Of a DNA stretch of 40,929 nt, positions 1 through 7,866 are shown piece after piece. Each line of letters begins with the position of its first letter. Position 1 is the first letter of the stretch. The notes below the pieces were generated by a model. The model saw only the letters and a list, made by a program, of their open reading frames with translations, had not been told where the DNA came from and did no database searches. Location of the stretch: positions 1-40,929 of the forward strand of contig JAIYDC010000112.1 in assembly GCA_027487685.1 (NCBI GenBank). The letters run 5' to 3'. This DNA comes from Pseudomonadota bacterium. GTDB taxonomy: Bacteria; Bdellovibrionota; Bacteriovoracia; Bacteriovoracales; Bacteriovoracaceae. A program made the position numbers and the translations under genes.

Positions 1-1
1 C

Positions 2-379
2 AAACTCGCAGGGTATGTGGCGGCCTTCCTCGATCGAGAACTCGATCACCTGTGGCATGAGGCCCAATCATCCGAGGGCCTCAGAGGTCTACAAGCGAAG
101 AACTCATTTTTCTTGGGCGTCGCCGAAGGTTATGATCAGAAAATGCGGACAATGAAGGATGCCTATTCCCAAGCAGACAAGAGGGCACTCGTCATCGTGG
201 AGCAAACTCTCGAGCAAGAAACCCAGGTCATCTACCGTCGTCTCTCCCAGTCTCGCTCTGGCCACCGGACTGATACAGAGGCGAATCGCCTGGGTCAGGC
301 CCGTGGCCGCTCACTTTCAATCCGCAGCGCAGTTGAGGGAAAAGGAATGAACCTTTACCTCCCGAACCTAAGGGGTTAA
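2..379 (+). CDS. DUF2786-like protein, 3' part only
   Basis: The reading frame is open from base 2 and ends with TAA at 377-379, so the true start lies upstream of the window; the GTG at 17 is internal or only a possible start. About 125 C-terminal residues are visible. The middle (FFLGVAEGY, then ALVIVEQTL) and the end (a Gly/Arg-rich GQARGRSLSIRSAV) resemble the C-terminal half of DUF2786/DUF7168 proteins, which often carry a metal-binding N-terminal domain not visible here. Function of that family is not established. No signal peptide can be judged because the N-terminus is missing. The family call rests on remembered patterns and is tentative. Confidence 0.5.
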   Translation, partial: KLAGYVAAFLDRELDHLWHEAQSSEGLRGLQAKNSFFLGVAEGYDQKMRTMKDAYSQADKRALVIVEQTLEQETQVIYRRLSQSRSGHRTDTEANRLGQARGRSLSIRSAVEGKGMNLYLPNLRG

Positions 380-439
380 GCTTTTTTTAAGTTCAGCTGC
401 TCCCTTGGTTGCTTCATAAAGTAAAAAAGGATTTTCATC

Positions 440-826
440 GTGACTCTTCACCCTCTGGCACGACGCTACCTCCTCACCGGCTCAGTCCTTCTGGCACTCG
501 CAGTTTTGATCGGAGCTTTCGGGGCCCACGGCCTCAAAGCCTTCGTGGCCCCAGAGAAGCTCGTGACGTTCGAAACCGGGGTGCGCTACCACTTCTACCA
601 CGCCTTCGGCATCCTGTTCCTGGGCCTTCTGCAACTGGCGGTCCCGGCGATTCGACTCTCGCTCCCGTACCTCGGCTTCCTTTTGGGCGTACTGCTCTTT
701 TCCGGAAACTGCTACCTGTACGTGGTCACAGGTGCCCGAGTGTTTGCGATGATCGTTCCCATTGGAGGACTGCTCTTCGTTGCTGGCTGGGCCGGAGTCA
801 GCTTAAAGCTTTTAAAACTTCGGTAG
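440..826 (+). CDS. DUF423 (YgdD-like) small integral membrane protein
   Basis: A 128-residue inner-membrane protein of the DUF423/YgdD family, whose function is unknown. The family hallmarks are present: an N-terminal hydrophobic helix followed by GAFGAHGLK, then FETGVRYHFYHAFG, then two more hydrophobic helices containing LFSGNCYLY and PIGGLLF. About four membrane segments fill the length, which is normal for the family. The start is GTG at 440, with an AAGGA motif at about 427-431 as ribosome site. Its last 15 bases overlap the convergent gene that ends at 812. A longer ORF in another frame (409-885) is a shadow. Confidence 0.9.
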   Translation: MTLHPLARRYLLTGSVLLALAVLIGAFGAHGLKAFVAPEKLVTFETGVRYHFYHAFGILFLGLLQLAVPAIRLSLPYLGFLLGVLLFSGNCYLYVVTGARVFAMIVPIGGLLFVAGWAGVSLKLLKLR

Positions 827-1957
827 CCCAAAGCCGCAATGACGGCGCAGGTAGAGCTCAAACTCCTCGTCCGTGGGAAACTTAAACTCGATCGGCGTCA
901 CATCAAGTGGCTCCCAGAAATCTCGTTTGGGTCGTCGGCAACGCTGTCCGGTAGTGCCGTTAACAATCAGGACATCCACGGACCCCTTAAGGCCATGCTC
1001 CTGGTCAATTTTTAAATTTTCAAACTGTCCCGTCTGCGGGGGCTGACCACGAGCATTCACGCGAAGGACGACGCCGCGTCCGGAGTACTTGATGTCAGCG
1101 TACTGCCGCTTGAATCGATCATTCGAAACGTCGACAGGGCCCTCGGTGAGGACGCCACTGACGATTTCCTTAGAGTCTTTGCGTAAGCTAAACTTCTCTC
1201 CGGTCGGAAGAGTGACGTCGATTGTGCCAGTGAGCTGTTCGACGAGAGGAACGTTAAGCCTTGGGAAAAACATGAAGATCGAGTGCATAGTATGAGAGAC
1301 AGTTCCATTGGGTGAATCATCAACACTCATGGCCAGGTTCTGCCTCGCCTGCTCAAGGTAATCAAAACTAAAAAAGCGCTGAGCACCAGGATTGATCTTC
1401 GCGTTCACGATCCGATTGTCGCCTAAGTTTTCAAAAGAAAAACTCTCTGTTACATGCTCCGGAGAAGAACTGCCTCGACCGAAACTCACCTCCCCAACAC
1501 TGCGAAACTGGAAGTACTCGTGATTCAGAGGTTCAAGGGGGTCTTTAATTGGTGCGGTGGTTGTCTCGAGGACGATCTCCGGGCCCTGTAAGCGCTCTTT
1601 CCAATCGACCCGCATACGGATGCTCCGTCCCTTCACGCGGGGACGGAGTTCAGTCTTATAGATTCCCTGCTGAAGCACAAAGGGTTTAGCCTCGACATCC
1701 TCACTCGTCAAAAGCGTTAGATCATTGGGGTCAACGCTCGTGAGCAGTGCTCCGCCAGAGTCAAACAGTTTAACCACCAAGAACGTCGAGTCCACGCCCG
1801 TCGCGAGGATGACGGGATCCCGTAGAACGCCTTCAATCCGTGCCACAACAGGATCATCAGTCACTGCCGCGAGGTCGCGCTTTGAAGACGAGTACTTGTC
1901 ACTCAGTATGACCTGAGTCGAGCAACTGAAGATTAGGAGAAGGGCCAGCAATCGCAT
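812..1957 (-). CDS. Exported protein of unknown function, possible lipoprotein
   Basis: A 381-residue protein with a hydrophobic N-terminus (MRLLALLLIFSC) that acts as a Sec signal. Cys12 is preceded by Ile-Phe-Ser, a poor lipobox, so lipidation is possible but uncertain. The mature part is rich in beta-prone stretches, with no membrane helix and no motif I recognise. Residues around 35-120 (alternating short strands, DPNDLTLLTSEDVEAKP) look like an immunoglobulin-like surface domain; that is inference. The C-terminus holds two Cys, in RCRRPKRDFW and RRHCGFG, which could form a disulfide. It is convergent with the DUF423 gene, overlapping it by 15 bases, and lies 32 bases downstream of queE on the same strand, so the two may be co-transcribed. 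Confidence 0.75.
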   Translation of the reverse strand: MRLLALLLIFSCSTQVILSDKYSSSKRDLAAVTDDPVVARIEGVLRDPVILATGVDSTFLVVKLFDSGGALLTSVDPNDLTLLTSEDVEAKPFVLQQGIYKTELRPRVKGRSIRMRVDWKERLQGPEIVLETTTAPIKDPLEPLNHEYFQFRSVGEVSFGRGSSSPEHVTESFSFENLGDNRIVNAKINPGAQRFFSFDYLEQARQNLAMSVDDSPNGTVSHTMHSIFMFFPRLNVPLVEQLTGTIDVTLPTGEKFSLRKDSKEIVSGVLTEGPVDVSNDRFKRQYADIKYSGRGVVLRVNARGQPPQTGQFENLKIDQEHGLKGSVDVLIVNGTTGQRCRRPKRDFWEPLDVTPIEFKFPTDEEFELYLRRHCGFGLPKF

Positions 1958-1989
1958 GGCACCCCTATCGGACGATCAGGTCATTTAGA

Positions 1990-2691
1990 TTAAACGAATC
2001 TCGCCTCGGGCCCATAGACCCACTTGTGCTGCTGGCCGATCACCCGAAACGGAAGACCAAAGTTTTCATTCAGCTTTACAACCATTTGAAACCTGTTCAT
2101 GGGAAAGGGTTCCCCAGGTTCAAAACAGGGAGTCAGGCACCACGGAGGGACCGTAAGACCGGAGGCCTTCACGAAATGAAGGGCGTCGTAGGTCGCCTCA
2201 AAATCTTTTTTATCGGATATTACTGCTTTTATCTGCGCCTTCGAACCATAGGCCTCAACGAACTTTAAGAGCAGGTCTTTTGAAAACTTAACCGTCGTTG
2301 ACGGGGTCTTGTAGTCATAAGAAATAAAGTCAACCATGTCGAAGACTTCCGGCACAAGGCGGGTACCAGCGGCCTCAATGTTCACGTAATAATCGCGGCG
2401 TTTGAGCTCGCTAAGGAGCTCAATCAAAGATGGAACATGAGAGGGATGAAGTGGATCACCACCGGTGACGGATACGCGCTTGATGACATTTTGAGAGAGA
2501 GTTTCGATCTCTTCTATAACTTCATCCAGAGAACGCGTATAGGAAGGGTCAAAGTCCCAGGTTTCTTTAGTGTCGCAGTTTACACAACCCACGTGACACC
2601 CCTGGAAGCGCACGAAGATCTGGGGGATTCCGATGTGGATTCCTTCGCCTTCAGTTGCGCGGTAAATGGAGTTTATCAAGAGGGTCTTCAT
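1990..2691 (-). CDS. queE: 7-carboxy-7-deazaguanine synthase (radical SAM)
   Basis: QueE converts 6-carboxy-tetrahydropterin to 7-carboxy-7-deazaguanine, a radical-SAM ring contraction in the cytoplasmic pathway to preQ1 and queuosine. The 233-residue length is normal. Diagnostic parts are the N-terminal INSIYRATEGEG, then the QueE-type cluster motif C32-x3-C36-x2-C39 (CHVGCVNCD) and the SAM-contacting VTGGDP at about 96-101. The C-terminus ends in QQHKWVYGPEARFV, a QueE-like end. The gene is monocistronic or followed by the exported protein downstream. tgt, the enzyme that inserts preQ1 into tRNA, lies 12 kb away; queC, queD and queF are not in the window. Confidence 0.93.
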   Translation of the reverse strand: MKTLLINSIYRATEGEGIHIGIPQIFVRFQGCHVGCVNCDTKETWDFDPSYTRSLDEVIEEIETLSQNVIKRVSVTGGDPLHPSHVPSLIELLSELKRRDYYVNIEAAGTRLVPEVFDMVDFISYDYKTPSTTVKFSKDLLLKFVEAYGSKAQIKAVISDKKDFEATYDALHFVKASGLTVPPWCLTPCFEPGEPFPMNRFQMVVKLNENFGLPFRVIGQQHKWVYGPEARFV

Positions 2692-2763
2692 AGGGTGCGG
2701 AGTCTAACACGACGGAGGGCTTAAGAAAACCTAGGGTTTCAGCCACTTACATCTTTAGTAAAT

Positions 2764-2792
2764 TTTACATTTTCGGCCGTTCTCTTTACTAT
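2764..2792 (+). promoter_or_regulatory. Sigma-70-type promoter for the 2822-6007 operon
   Basis: TTTACA at 2764-2769 and TACTAT at 2787-2792 are separated by exactly 17 bases. They match the housekeeping -35 and -10 boxes at 5/6 and 4/6 positions. The -10 box ends 29 bases before the ATG at 2822. This is the only good promoter I see ahead of five closely packed plus-strand genes. Not tested; inferred by eye. Confidence 0.5.
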
Positions 2793-2821
2793 TAAGTCAG
2801 GGATTTTCTTAGAATGGACGG

Positions 2822-3706
2822 ATGAAGATGAATCTTAGCCGAATACAATTTTTAGCGAGTCTCCTCCTTATGTCCTCTCTTACTGGGTGCGGAGAAGATG
2901 TCGCCTCATCCAGGAGGGACCGCCCCAGCCCGGGGGCAACAAGGCCAGAGGCTTTGCCGGAGGCGAAGGGACTTAGAAGCCAGCTTCCCCGCGAGAAAGG
3001 AAGTCCGATCCTGACCTACGCCGAGGAAATCCAAAAAACTCTTGCAGGGTCTCTCCCAGAAAGCCTCTACCGCCTGATTCCTGATCAGGAAAAAGACGAT
3101 GAAAGCGCTTCCATCACTGTTACAAGCCTTGGTCGTCCTCTCGTTGACTGCGGAACGGGATCAGCCTTTAAAACAATTACTGCACGGATCGCAGACTGCG
3201 CTCAGAAAAACTCTGACCGAGCGACCTGGGATGGGACTCGGTTTGGAGTCGCCGGCGACGGGAGTTGGCGCTTAGTCGCCAAAAATAGTGGGGACGAATT
3301 TTGGCTCGATTCCCTCACGAATCTGATCTGGTCTCCTGTTCTTGAGGCCACAAATTGGTGCCGTGCCTCGGGGAATACTCAGGGTGTCGGAGGGAATGTT
3401 ACCGTCAATTGTCAAACAGGTACTGTCGGCCAGCCGAGTTGCGAAGACGTGACACTCGATGTTGCCGGGACCGATGTGCGCTGGAGAATTCCAACTCGCA
3501 ACGACTTCCTTCAGGCCGACCTGAACGGTCTTCGCTCTGTACTGGTTAAGGAACCGGCCGACACCGGGCTGTGGACCGGAACTGTCCGGGGGGGATCGAC
3601 CGACCGCCGAGAGGCCTGGCTCTATCAATCTAAGGAAGGAACTCTAAGTTCCGATGCAATGACGGCCTCTAAATCCGTTCGCTGCATTGGCGCTGGACCG
3701 CTTTAA
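2822..3706 (+). CDS. Lipoprotein with Lcl/DUF1566-type C-terminal domain
   Basis: A 294-residue lipoprotein. The signal peptide runs to a good lipobox (LTGC) with the modified cysteine at residue 23. A Pro/Arg-rich linker follows, then a C-terminal domain of about 120 residues with the pattern of DUF1566 (Lcl C-terminal-like): LIWSPVLEATNWC, a cysteine pair, VRWRIPTRNDFLQADLNGL, a GLWTGT turn and a final KSVRCIGAG. In this family the WR(I/L)PT and RC motifs are the most constant parts. DUF1566 domains occur in surface and adhesion-type proteins, but no enzymatic role is known. The start could be ATG 2822 or ATG 2828. Its stop codon overlaps the next gene's ATG by one base (TAATG), so translation is probably coupled. 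Confidence 0.85.
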   Translation: MKMNLSRIQFLASLLLMSSLTGCGEDVASSRRDRPSPGATRPEALPEAKGLRSQLPREKGSPILTYAEEIQKTLAGSLPESLYRLIPDQEKDDESASITVTSLGRPLVDCGTGSAFKTITARIADCAQKNSDRATWDGTRFGVAGDGSWRLVAKNSGDEFWLDSLTNLIWSPVLEATNWCRASGNTQGVGGNVTVNCQTGTVGQPSCEDVTLDVAGTDVRWRIPTRNDFLQADLNGLRSVLVKEPADTGLWTGTVRGGSTDRREAWLYQSKEGTLSSDAMTASKSVRCIGAGPL

Positions 3707-4242
3707 TGGATGTAGCATCGACTTACCAGAAAATCCTGGATGAAATTCAGCGCGGCCACAGGGGCCTTGTACGCTTGGGCCCGAACGATATCGAAGACCT
3801 GTGCCGCCAATTGCGGGAGCGCCGTGACCTGGAGCAGGTCCTTTGTATTATTGGGCATTCAGCGACCTCGAGTTCACAGTTTGAAGGCGAGATTCTTAGT
3901 CTTCTGTCTGGCCCTCTTCCTCCACGGGAGCTGGTGTTTACACTGACCGCCGCCAGCAAGCATATCGTTGAGGCCAGGTTTCTGCGGGGGGAACGCCTCA
4001 CGTTTGAGTTCCTTGAGGCGATCAAAGCTCTTCTCTTTCACCGGGAACCGGAAGTTGTGGAGTGGACCCTCCGCCTGATAGAATCCTGTGGGAACCAAGG
4101 TGTATATTTTCGACGGGAATTTGATAAGATTAAACCACCCCCGTGGAAATGGTTCAATGCTCACCAAAGGGCGGTTCGGGAAATCATAGCCCTCCTTGAG
4201 CGAAGATGGAGTTCTGTTGAAAAATCCAAGCCAGGATCCTAA
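3706..4242 (+). CDS. Uncharacterised 178-residue cytoplasmic protein
   Basis: I do not recognise this family. The protein has no signal peptide or membrane helix and is strongly helical, with repeated amphipathic stretches (IEDLCRQLRERRDLEQVLCIIG, LTFEFLEAIKALLFHREPEVVEWTLRLIESCG). These look like HEAT-type repeats; that is inference only. A short PPPWKWFN motif near residue 145 breaks the helices. It is read from an ATG overlapping the stop of the upstream lipoprotein by one base, and its 3' end overlaps the zinc-ribbon gene, so the order is operon-like. A HEAT-like fold would fit a binding or scaffold role. Confidence 0.75.
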   Translation: MDVASTYQKILDEIQRGHRGLVRLGPNDIEDLCRQLRERRDLEQVLCIIGHSATSSSQFEGEILSLLSGPLPPRELVFTLTAASKHIVEARFLRGERLTFEFLEAIKALLFHREPEVVEWTLRLIESCGNQGVYFRREFDKIKPPPWKWFNAHQRAVREIIALLERRWSSVEKSKPGS

Positions 4243-4558
4243 CCACGCCCGCGAAATCATCCGCGAAATTGAAAACATGGTCGGTCAGGCCAACTTCGAT
4301 CTCGACCACCGGGAAGACTTTCGGGTGCAAATCCGCGTTGACGAAAACGTGGAACCGGCCATGTTCCGCCCAGATCCTCTGATCCCTGGTGGCCACATCG
4401 CCAACTCACTCACTGTCCGTGCTATGCGACTCGACATTTTTGTCCTTGGCGACTCGCTCGAGGACCTCGCCGCGCCCTATGCCTGCGCCTGTGGTCAAGA
4501 CCTCGACGCCCAGTTCTGGAAGCTCTGCCCATACTGCGGCCGTGATATAAAACTCTAG
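4217..4558 (+). CDS. Small protein with C-terminal zinc ribbon
   Basis: A protein of about 113 residues ending in a zinc-ribbon pair, CACGQ and then CPYCGRD, spaced as in rubredoxin-like or zinc-finger knuckles. The N-terminal 80 residues are acidic and contain LDHREDFRVQIRVDENV; I do not recognise them. Start choice: TTG at 4217 has GGAG at 4208-4211, five bases away, whereas the longer TTG start at 4196 has no ribosome site. ATG 4277 would give a shorter form. The gene overlaps the preceding one by 26 bases. Zinc ribbons of this kind bind nucleic acid or protein partners. There is no sign of export. Confidence 0.75.
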   Translation: MKNPSQDPNHAREIIREIENMVGQANFDLDHREDFRVQIRVDENVEPAMFRPDPLIPGGHIANSLTVRAMRLDIFVLGDSLEDLAAPYACACGQDLDAQFWKLCPYCGRDIKL

Positions 4559-4589
4559 AGAAGCCTCGCTCCCTGCCTTTGACTCTCCG

Positions 4590-5645
4590 GTGAAACAAGT
4601 CCAAAATGTTTCTATGATCATAGTGCAGCGGTTCCATTCCATTCACGAAATCGACCCGGAATTTATACCCAATCTCGAGGTTCTCCTTCAGGAAGACATC
4701 GCGAGCTTTAACATCCTCGTCGAGCGCCATGACAGCGCTCCGGCCGGCCATGCCTTCACCTATTTTCTCTTTTTCGGTCCCACCCAAAATACCCCTATTG
4801 GCTTCGCACAGTTGGGCCTCATGCCTGTTCCTGCGGATGATCTACGCGCCTGGTACAAGAAGCTCGCTTTTTGGGATAAAGACCACCTTGCCTGGAAGCA
4901 GCTATCCTGGAAGATTGGGGACGGCAGCGCCGGTATCTGCGCCTTTGATCCGAAGTATTTTAGAAGCGGAAAGGACAAGATGCAGGAAATTGTCCGAGAG
5001 TATGAGGCACGACCAGAGATTGTCTCTCAAGAGGTCAATAGCATCAAGGGTCTCCAGGAATTCACCAGCACATGGATCCCAGAGCATACTCTCACAAAAG
5101 AGGTCTACATTCTGGAAGGACTAACCAAGGCCTCAAAGACCTACCAGGATTACCTGGCAGGCCTTAACCAAGGGATCCGCGAAGATGTTCGTAAGAGCTG
5201 GAAGGAGCTGCATAAAAAAGGTCAGATCAATCTTGGTGACTATCAGTCACCAGCGGATGTGCCGAGATCGCTATCGATTCCGGCCACTCAACTCGAGACC
5301 TGGATCCGGTGGGGTGCGCAGGTTCTGACGTTTGAAAAAGATCACAAGCTCCTCGGATGTCTACTCGTTCTCCAGGGAAAGAATGGAAATATTTTTTTCG
5401 AACCCTTTCCCTTCGAGCCGGAAGGAGAGACGCTCGTGAGGGATGAGCTCTATACCCAATATGCCATCCTCAAGTTTTTTGAAATGCCCGAGGCTCGCCG
5501 CTGTCACCTGATGAAATTCGGCTCTAAGCTTGTGTTTGAGGACAAAGAGGACCTAAAGTTCTTCCTGTCCCAGGGCTTTCAACAGAAGACTGTCGTAAGG
5601 CATTTCCAATCCAGGCTTCGGGAGCTGGAAAGACCCCTATGCTAG
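4590..5645 (+). CDS. Uncharacterised 351-residue protein, possibly GNAT-like
   Basis: Not recognised. It has no signal peptide. Two segments, about residues 55-80 (FTYFLFFGPTQNTPIGFAQLGLMPV) and 245-345 (HKLLGCLLVLQ, a helix with LYTQYAILKFF, then FFLSQGFQQKTVVRHF), have the strand-helix-strand rhythm and the closing 'GF' of GNAT acyltransferases. A tandem acyltransferase-like fold is therefore possible, but I see no clear acetyl-CoA loop. The middle is a charged helical linker. Start is GTG 4590 or ATG 4614; neither has a strong ribosome site. It begins 31 bases after the zinc-ribbon gene and overlaps the globin gene by 7 bases, so it belongs to the same transcript. Confidence 0.75.
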   Translation: MKQVQNVSMIIVQRFHSIHEIDPEFIPNLEVLLQEDIASFNILVERHDSAPAGHAFTYFLFFGPTQNTPIGFAQLGLMPVPADDLRAWYKKLAFWDKDHLAWKQLSWKIGDGSAGICAFDPKYFRSGKDKMQEIVREYEARPEIVSQEVNSIKGLQEFTSTWIPEHTLTKEVYILEGLTKASKTYQDYLAGLNQGIREDVRKSWKELHKKGQINLGDYQSPADVPRSLSIPATQLETWIRWGAQVLTFEKDHKLLGCLLVLQGKNGNIFFEPFPFEPEGETLVRDELYTQYAILKFFEMPEARRCHLMKFGSKLVFEDKEDLKFFLSQGFQQKTVVRHFQSRLRELERPLC

Positions 5646-6007
5646 AAGCAGACTGGATCCGGCGAGTCATCGATTCTTTCTACGACCGGGCACGGAGCGA
5701 CATCCTTATCGGCTACCATTTCAGAAACATCAACGACTTCGGTACCCACATCCCTCGGATCGCTTCGTTCTGGGACCTCCAGCTTTTAGGGAAGACGGAA
5801 CGCGAGATCAGTTCACCCTTCGACGTCATGAAAGCGCATCTACCGTTAGGGATCAAGCGGGGCGAACTAGGCCGCTGGCTCCTTCTTTTTCGGAAGACCT
5901 TAAAGGAAGAAATCGAAGCACACCCACAGATGCAGAGGCTAGGTGAAGAGTGGGAGCGCAAACTCGCTTTCTTCGAGGGAAACTTTTTACGGTTTTTTGG
6001 CCTCTAG
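5639..6007 (+). CDS. Group III truncated haemoglobin
   Basis: A 122-residue haem protein of the 2-on-2 globin group III type, for which Campylobacter Ctb is the model. By alignment from memory the key residues are all present: B10 Tyr15 (SFYDRA), E7-region His37 (THIPRIASFW), the proximal haem ligand F8 His67 (AHLPL) and G8 Trp80 (RWLLLF). Group III members bind O2 and NO tightly and are linked to nitrosative or oxygen stress; a role in NO handling here is inference. The ATG lies inside the end of the previous gene (ATGCTAG, 7-base overlap), so translation is coupled. The last 21 bases overlap the convergent lipoprotein gene. Confidence 0.88.
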   Translation: MLEADWIRRVIDSFYDRARSDILIGYHFRNINDFGTHIPRIASFWDLQLLGKTEREISSPFDVMKAHLPLGIKRGELGRWLLLFRKTLKEEIEAHPQMQRLGEEWERKLAFFEGNFLRFFGL

Positions 6008-6364
6008 ACTTTCCGTCGCAAACTTTTCCAAGATTGGCTCTCCCGTAACGTCATCAAGGAGCCAATTCAGGACGTAATAGCCGCGGATTTTCTTCGCAGC
6101 GTAAACCGCCTGGGCCGTAGTCTCAAATTCGACGGCAATGAGGTCGAGTCCTCGCACGCGTACGGTATGGGCCCCGACGCATCCCTCGGCGTAATCGGTA
6201 CATGAAGGGCCAGTCTTCATGCCGCTTGGAAGGATAAAGGTCACCGTCGGCTCTGCGGCGACAGCTATCTTGTAGAGCTGTTCCTTGGTATACTTTTGTT
6301 CCTTCGTGCAGGCCGCCCCCAAAAGAGAAAGTGCGGCGATAAATGGAACGAGGATGATCTTCAT
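5987..6364 (-). CDS. Small lipoprotein, function unknown
   Basis: A 125-residue protein with a signal peptide ending at LLGAAC, so Cys19 is probably lipidated, although Gly at -3 is not ideal. The mature part is short and mixed, with two further cysteines (GPSCTDYAEGC) that may form a disulfide. I do not recognise the family. It faces the ALDH gene divergently with 36 bases between their starts. Its 3' end overlaps the globin gene by 21 bases. The periplasmic face of a membrane is the expected location. Confidence 0.75.
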   Translation of the reverse strand: MKIILVPFIAALSLLGAACTKEQKYTKEQLYKIAVAAEPTVTFILPSGMKTGPSCTDYAEGCVGAHTVRVRGLDLIAVEFETTAQAVYAAKKIRGYYVLNWLLDDVTGEPILEKFATESLEAKKP

Positions 6365-6400
6365 GCCTCAAGTTTAACCGAAACCTCGTTAAGGACAAGT

Positions 6401-7834
6401 ATGTTTCAACTTCCTGTGACCCTTCCTGTGACCTTCACGACCTCAGCTGGCGCTTGGCAAGAGGTCCGCTCTCCAAACGATGGCCAGCTTGTGGCCAATA
6501 CCCAACAGGCGACCGAGACGGACGTGTCGCATCTCCTCCGGGAGACACAGGGTGCGCAAAAGTCGATGGCAAAGCTTCGGCCCTATGAGCGAGCGCACAT
6601 TCTTCGGACTGTTGCCCAGAAGCTTCGGGAGAGGGAGGGAGAGTTCAGCTTCATGATCGCGAGTGAAGGCGGAAAGCCACTCAAGGACGCTCTGGTGGAG
6701 GCGCGCCGTGCAGCCGCAACCCTTGAGCTTTGTGCCGAGGAAACGCTCCGTTTGGGCGGTGACGTTATTCCTATGGAACGCACTGCTGCAGGGAAAGACC
6801 ACATCGCCTTCACACTCCGAGATCCGATTGGGCCCGTGCTCGCAATCTCGGCCTTCAATCACCCTCTGAACCTCATCGCCCATCAGGTCGGCTGCGCCAT
6901 CGGGGCCGGCTGTGCCGTAGTCCTGAAACCCGCACCGGCGACTCCTGTCTGCGCCGAAAAACTCCGAGAACTCTTCCTTGACGCTGGACTTGCCCCGGAA
7001 GTTCTTCGGGTCATCAACACTGATATTCCTCTAATCCAAAAGCTCGCGGCAGCACCGGTCTTCGGGCACGTCAGCTTCATCGGATCGGCCCGGGTGGGCT
7101 GGGAACTGCGCCAACTTATCGCACCCGGCACTCGCCTCTCCCTGGAGCATGGGGGTCATGCTCCGGCCATCGTAAGAGGTGACGCCGATCTTGAACAGGC
7201 GGTCGCAGCTCTCGTAAAAGGTGCCTTCTACCACGCGGGCCAGGTTTGTATTTCTACTCAGGCGATCTTTGTCCACGACAGCGTCAAATTACCATTCCTT
7301 GAGTTATTTAAGAGGGCCACCGAGTCACTTATTGTTGGATCGGCGCTCAATATGGAGACGGACGTAGGCCCGCTCATCCGCCCAGGCGAGGTTGTTCGAC
7401 TGAGGAGTTGGATCGACGATGCCATAGCAGCAGGTGCAGTACTGGTCACAGGAAACACCGTGAGCGGAACTCAAGGCCAGTTCCTAGCACCGACTCTCCT
7501 ACGGGACGTTCCGAGGGGGGTGCGACTGATGAGCGATGAGGCCTTTGGCCCGGTAGTTTGTGTAAATGGGTATGCCGATGAAGATGAGCTTCTCGAATGG
7601 ATCAACAGTAGCGAGTATGTTTTCGAAGCGGCCCTCTTCACACGTGATCTGAATCGAGCACTCCAGATAGCTCGGGATATTTCAACCATGACATTCGTGA
7701 TCAATAACCACACAGCATTTCGAGTGGATCAGATGCCATTTGGAGGTCACAAAAAATCAGGGCTTGGTATGGGGGGTGTACGGTATGCAATGGAGGAGAT
7801 GACTCGACTGAAGCAGATTATTATCAAAATATGA
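6401..7834 (+). CDS. Aldehyde dehydrogenase (NAD(P)-dependent)
   Basis: A 477-residue ALDH-superfamily enzyme that oxidises an aldehyde to an acid in the cytoplasm. The catalytic set is complete: Asn153 in AFNHPLNL, the general base Glu249 in SLEHGGHAP and the nucleophile Cys283 in GQVCIST. The C-terminal PFGGHKKSGLGMGGVRYAMEEMT is typical of family members acting on semialdehydes or small aldehydes, but the substrate cannot be read from the sequence. 'LEHGG' replaces the usual 'LELGG'. The start is ATG 6401, with AAGGA at 6391-6395; a longer frame open from 6296 overlaps the divergent lipoprotein and is unlikely to be used. A hairpin terminator follows. Confidence 0.92.
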   Translation: MFQLPVTLPVTFTTSAGAWQEVRSPNDGQLVANTQQATETDVSHLLRETQGAQKSMAKLRPYERAHILRTVAQKLREREGEFSFMIASEGGKPLKDALVEARRAAATLELCAEETLRLGGDVIPMERTAAGKDHIAFTLRDPIGPVLAISAFNHPLNLIAHQVGCAIGAGCAVVLKPAPATPVCAEKLRELFLDAGLAPEVLRVINTDIPLIQKLAAAPVFGHVSFIGSARVGWELRQLIAPGTRLSLEHGGHAPAIVRGDADLEQAVAALVKGAFYHAGQVCISTQAIFVHDSVKLPFLELFKRATESLIVGSALNMETDVGPLIRPGEVVRLRSWIDDAIAAGAVLVTGNTVSGTQGQFLAPTLLRDVPRGVRLMSDEAFGPVVCVNGYADEDELLEWINSSEYVFEAALFTRDLNRALQIARDISTMTFVINNHTAFRVDQMPFGGHKKSGLGMGGVRYAMEEMTRLKQIIIKI

Positions 7835-7856
7835 AAGAGGGCCAAATGGCCCTCTT
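7835..7856. terminator. Bidirectional hairpin terminator between ALDH and epimerase
   Basis: A perfect 9-base-pair stem (AAGAGGGCC / GGCCCTCTT) closes a 4-base AAAT loop. It sits between two convergent genes, directly after the ALDH stop codon. Downstream bases on the minus strand are T-rich, so it probably ends transcripts from both sides. Confidence 0.75.
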
Positions 7857-7866
7857 AAGAAACCAA

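Noticed and set aside
409-885. 158-residue ORF on + overlapping the DUF423 gene
   Set aside because: Arg/Pro-rich shadow frame with no domain; DUF423 in the other frame is well supported.
1965-1993. CCGATAG upstream of the exported protein gene at 1957 as a fourth FliA-like site
   Set aside because: The -10 box would end 7 bases before the ATG and the -35 matches only 4/8.
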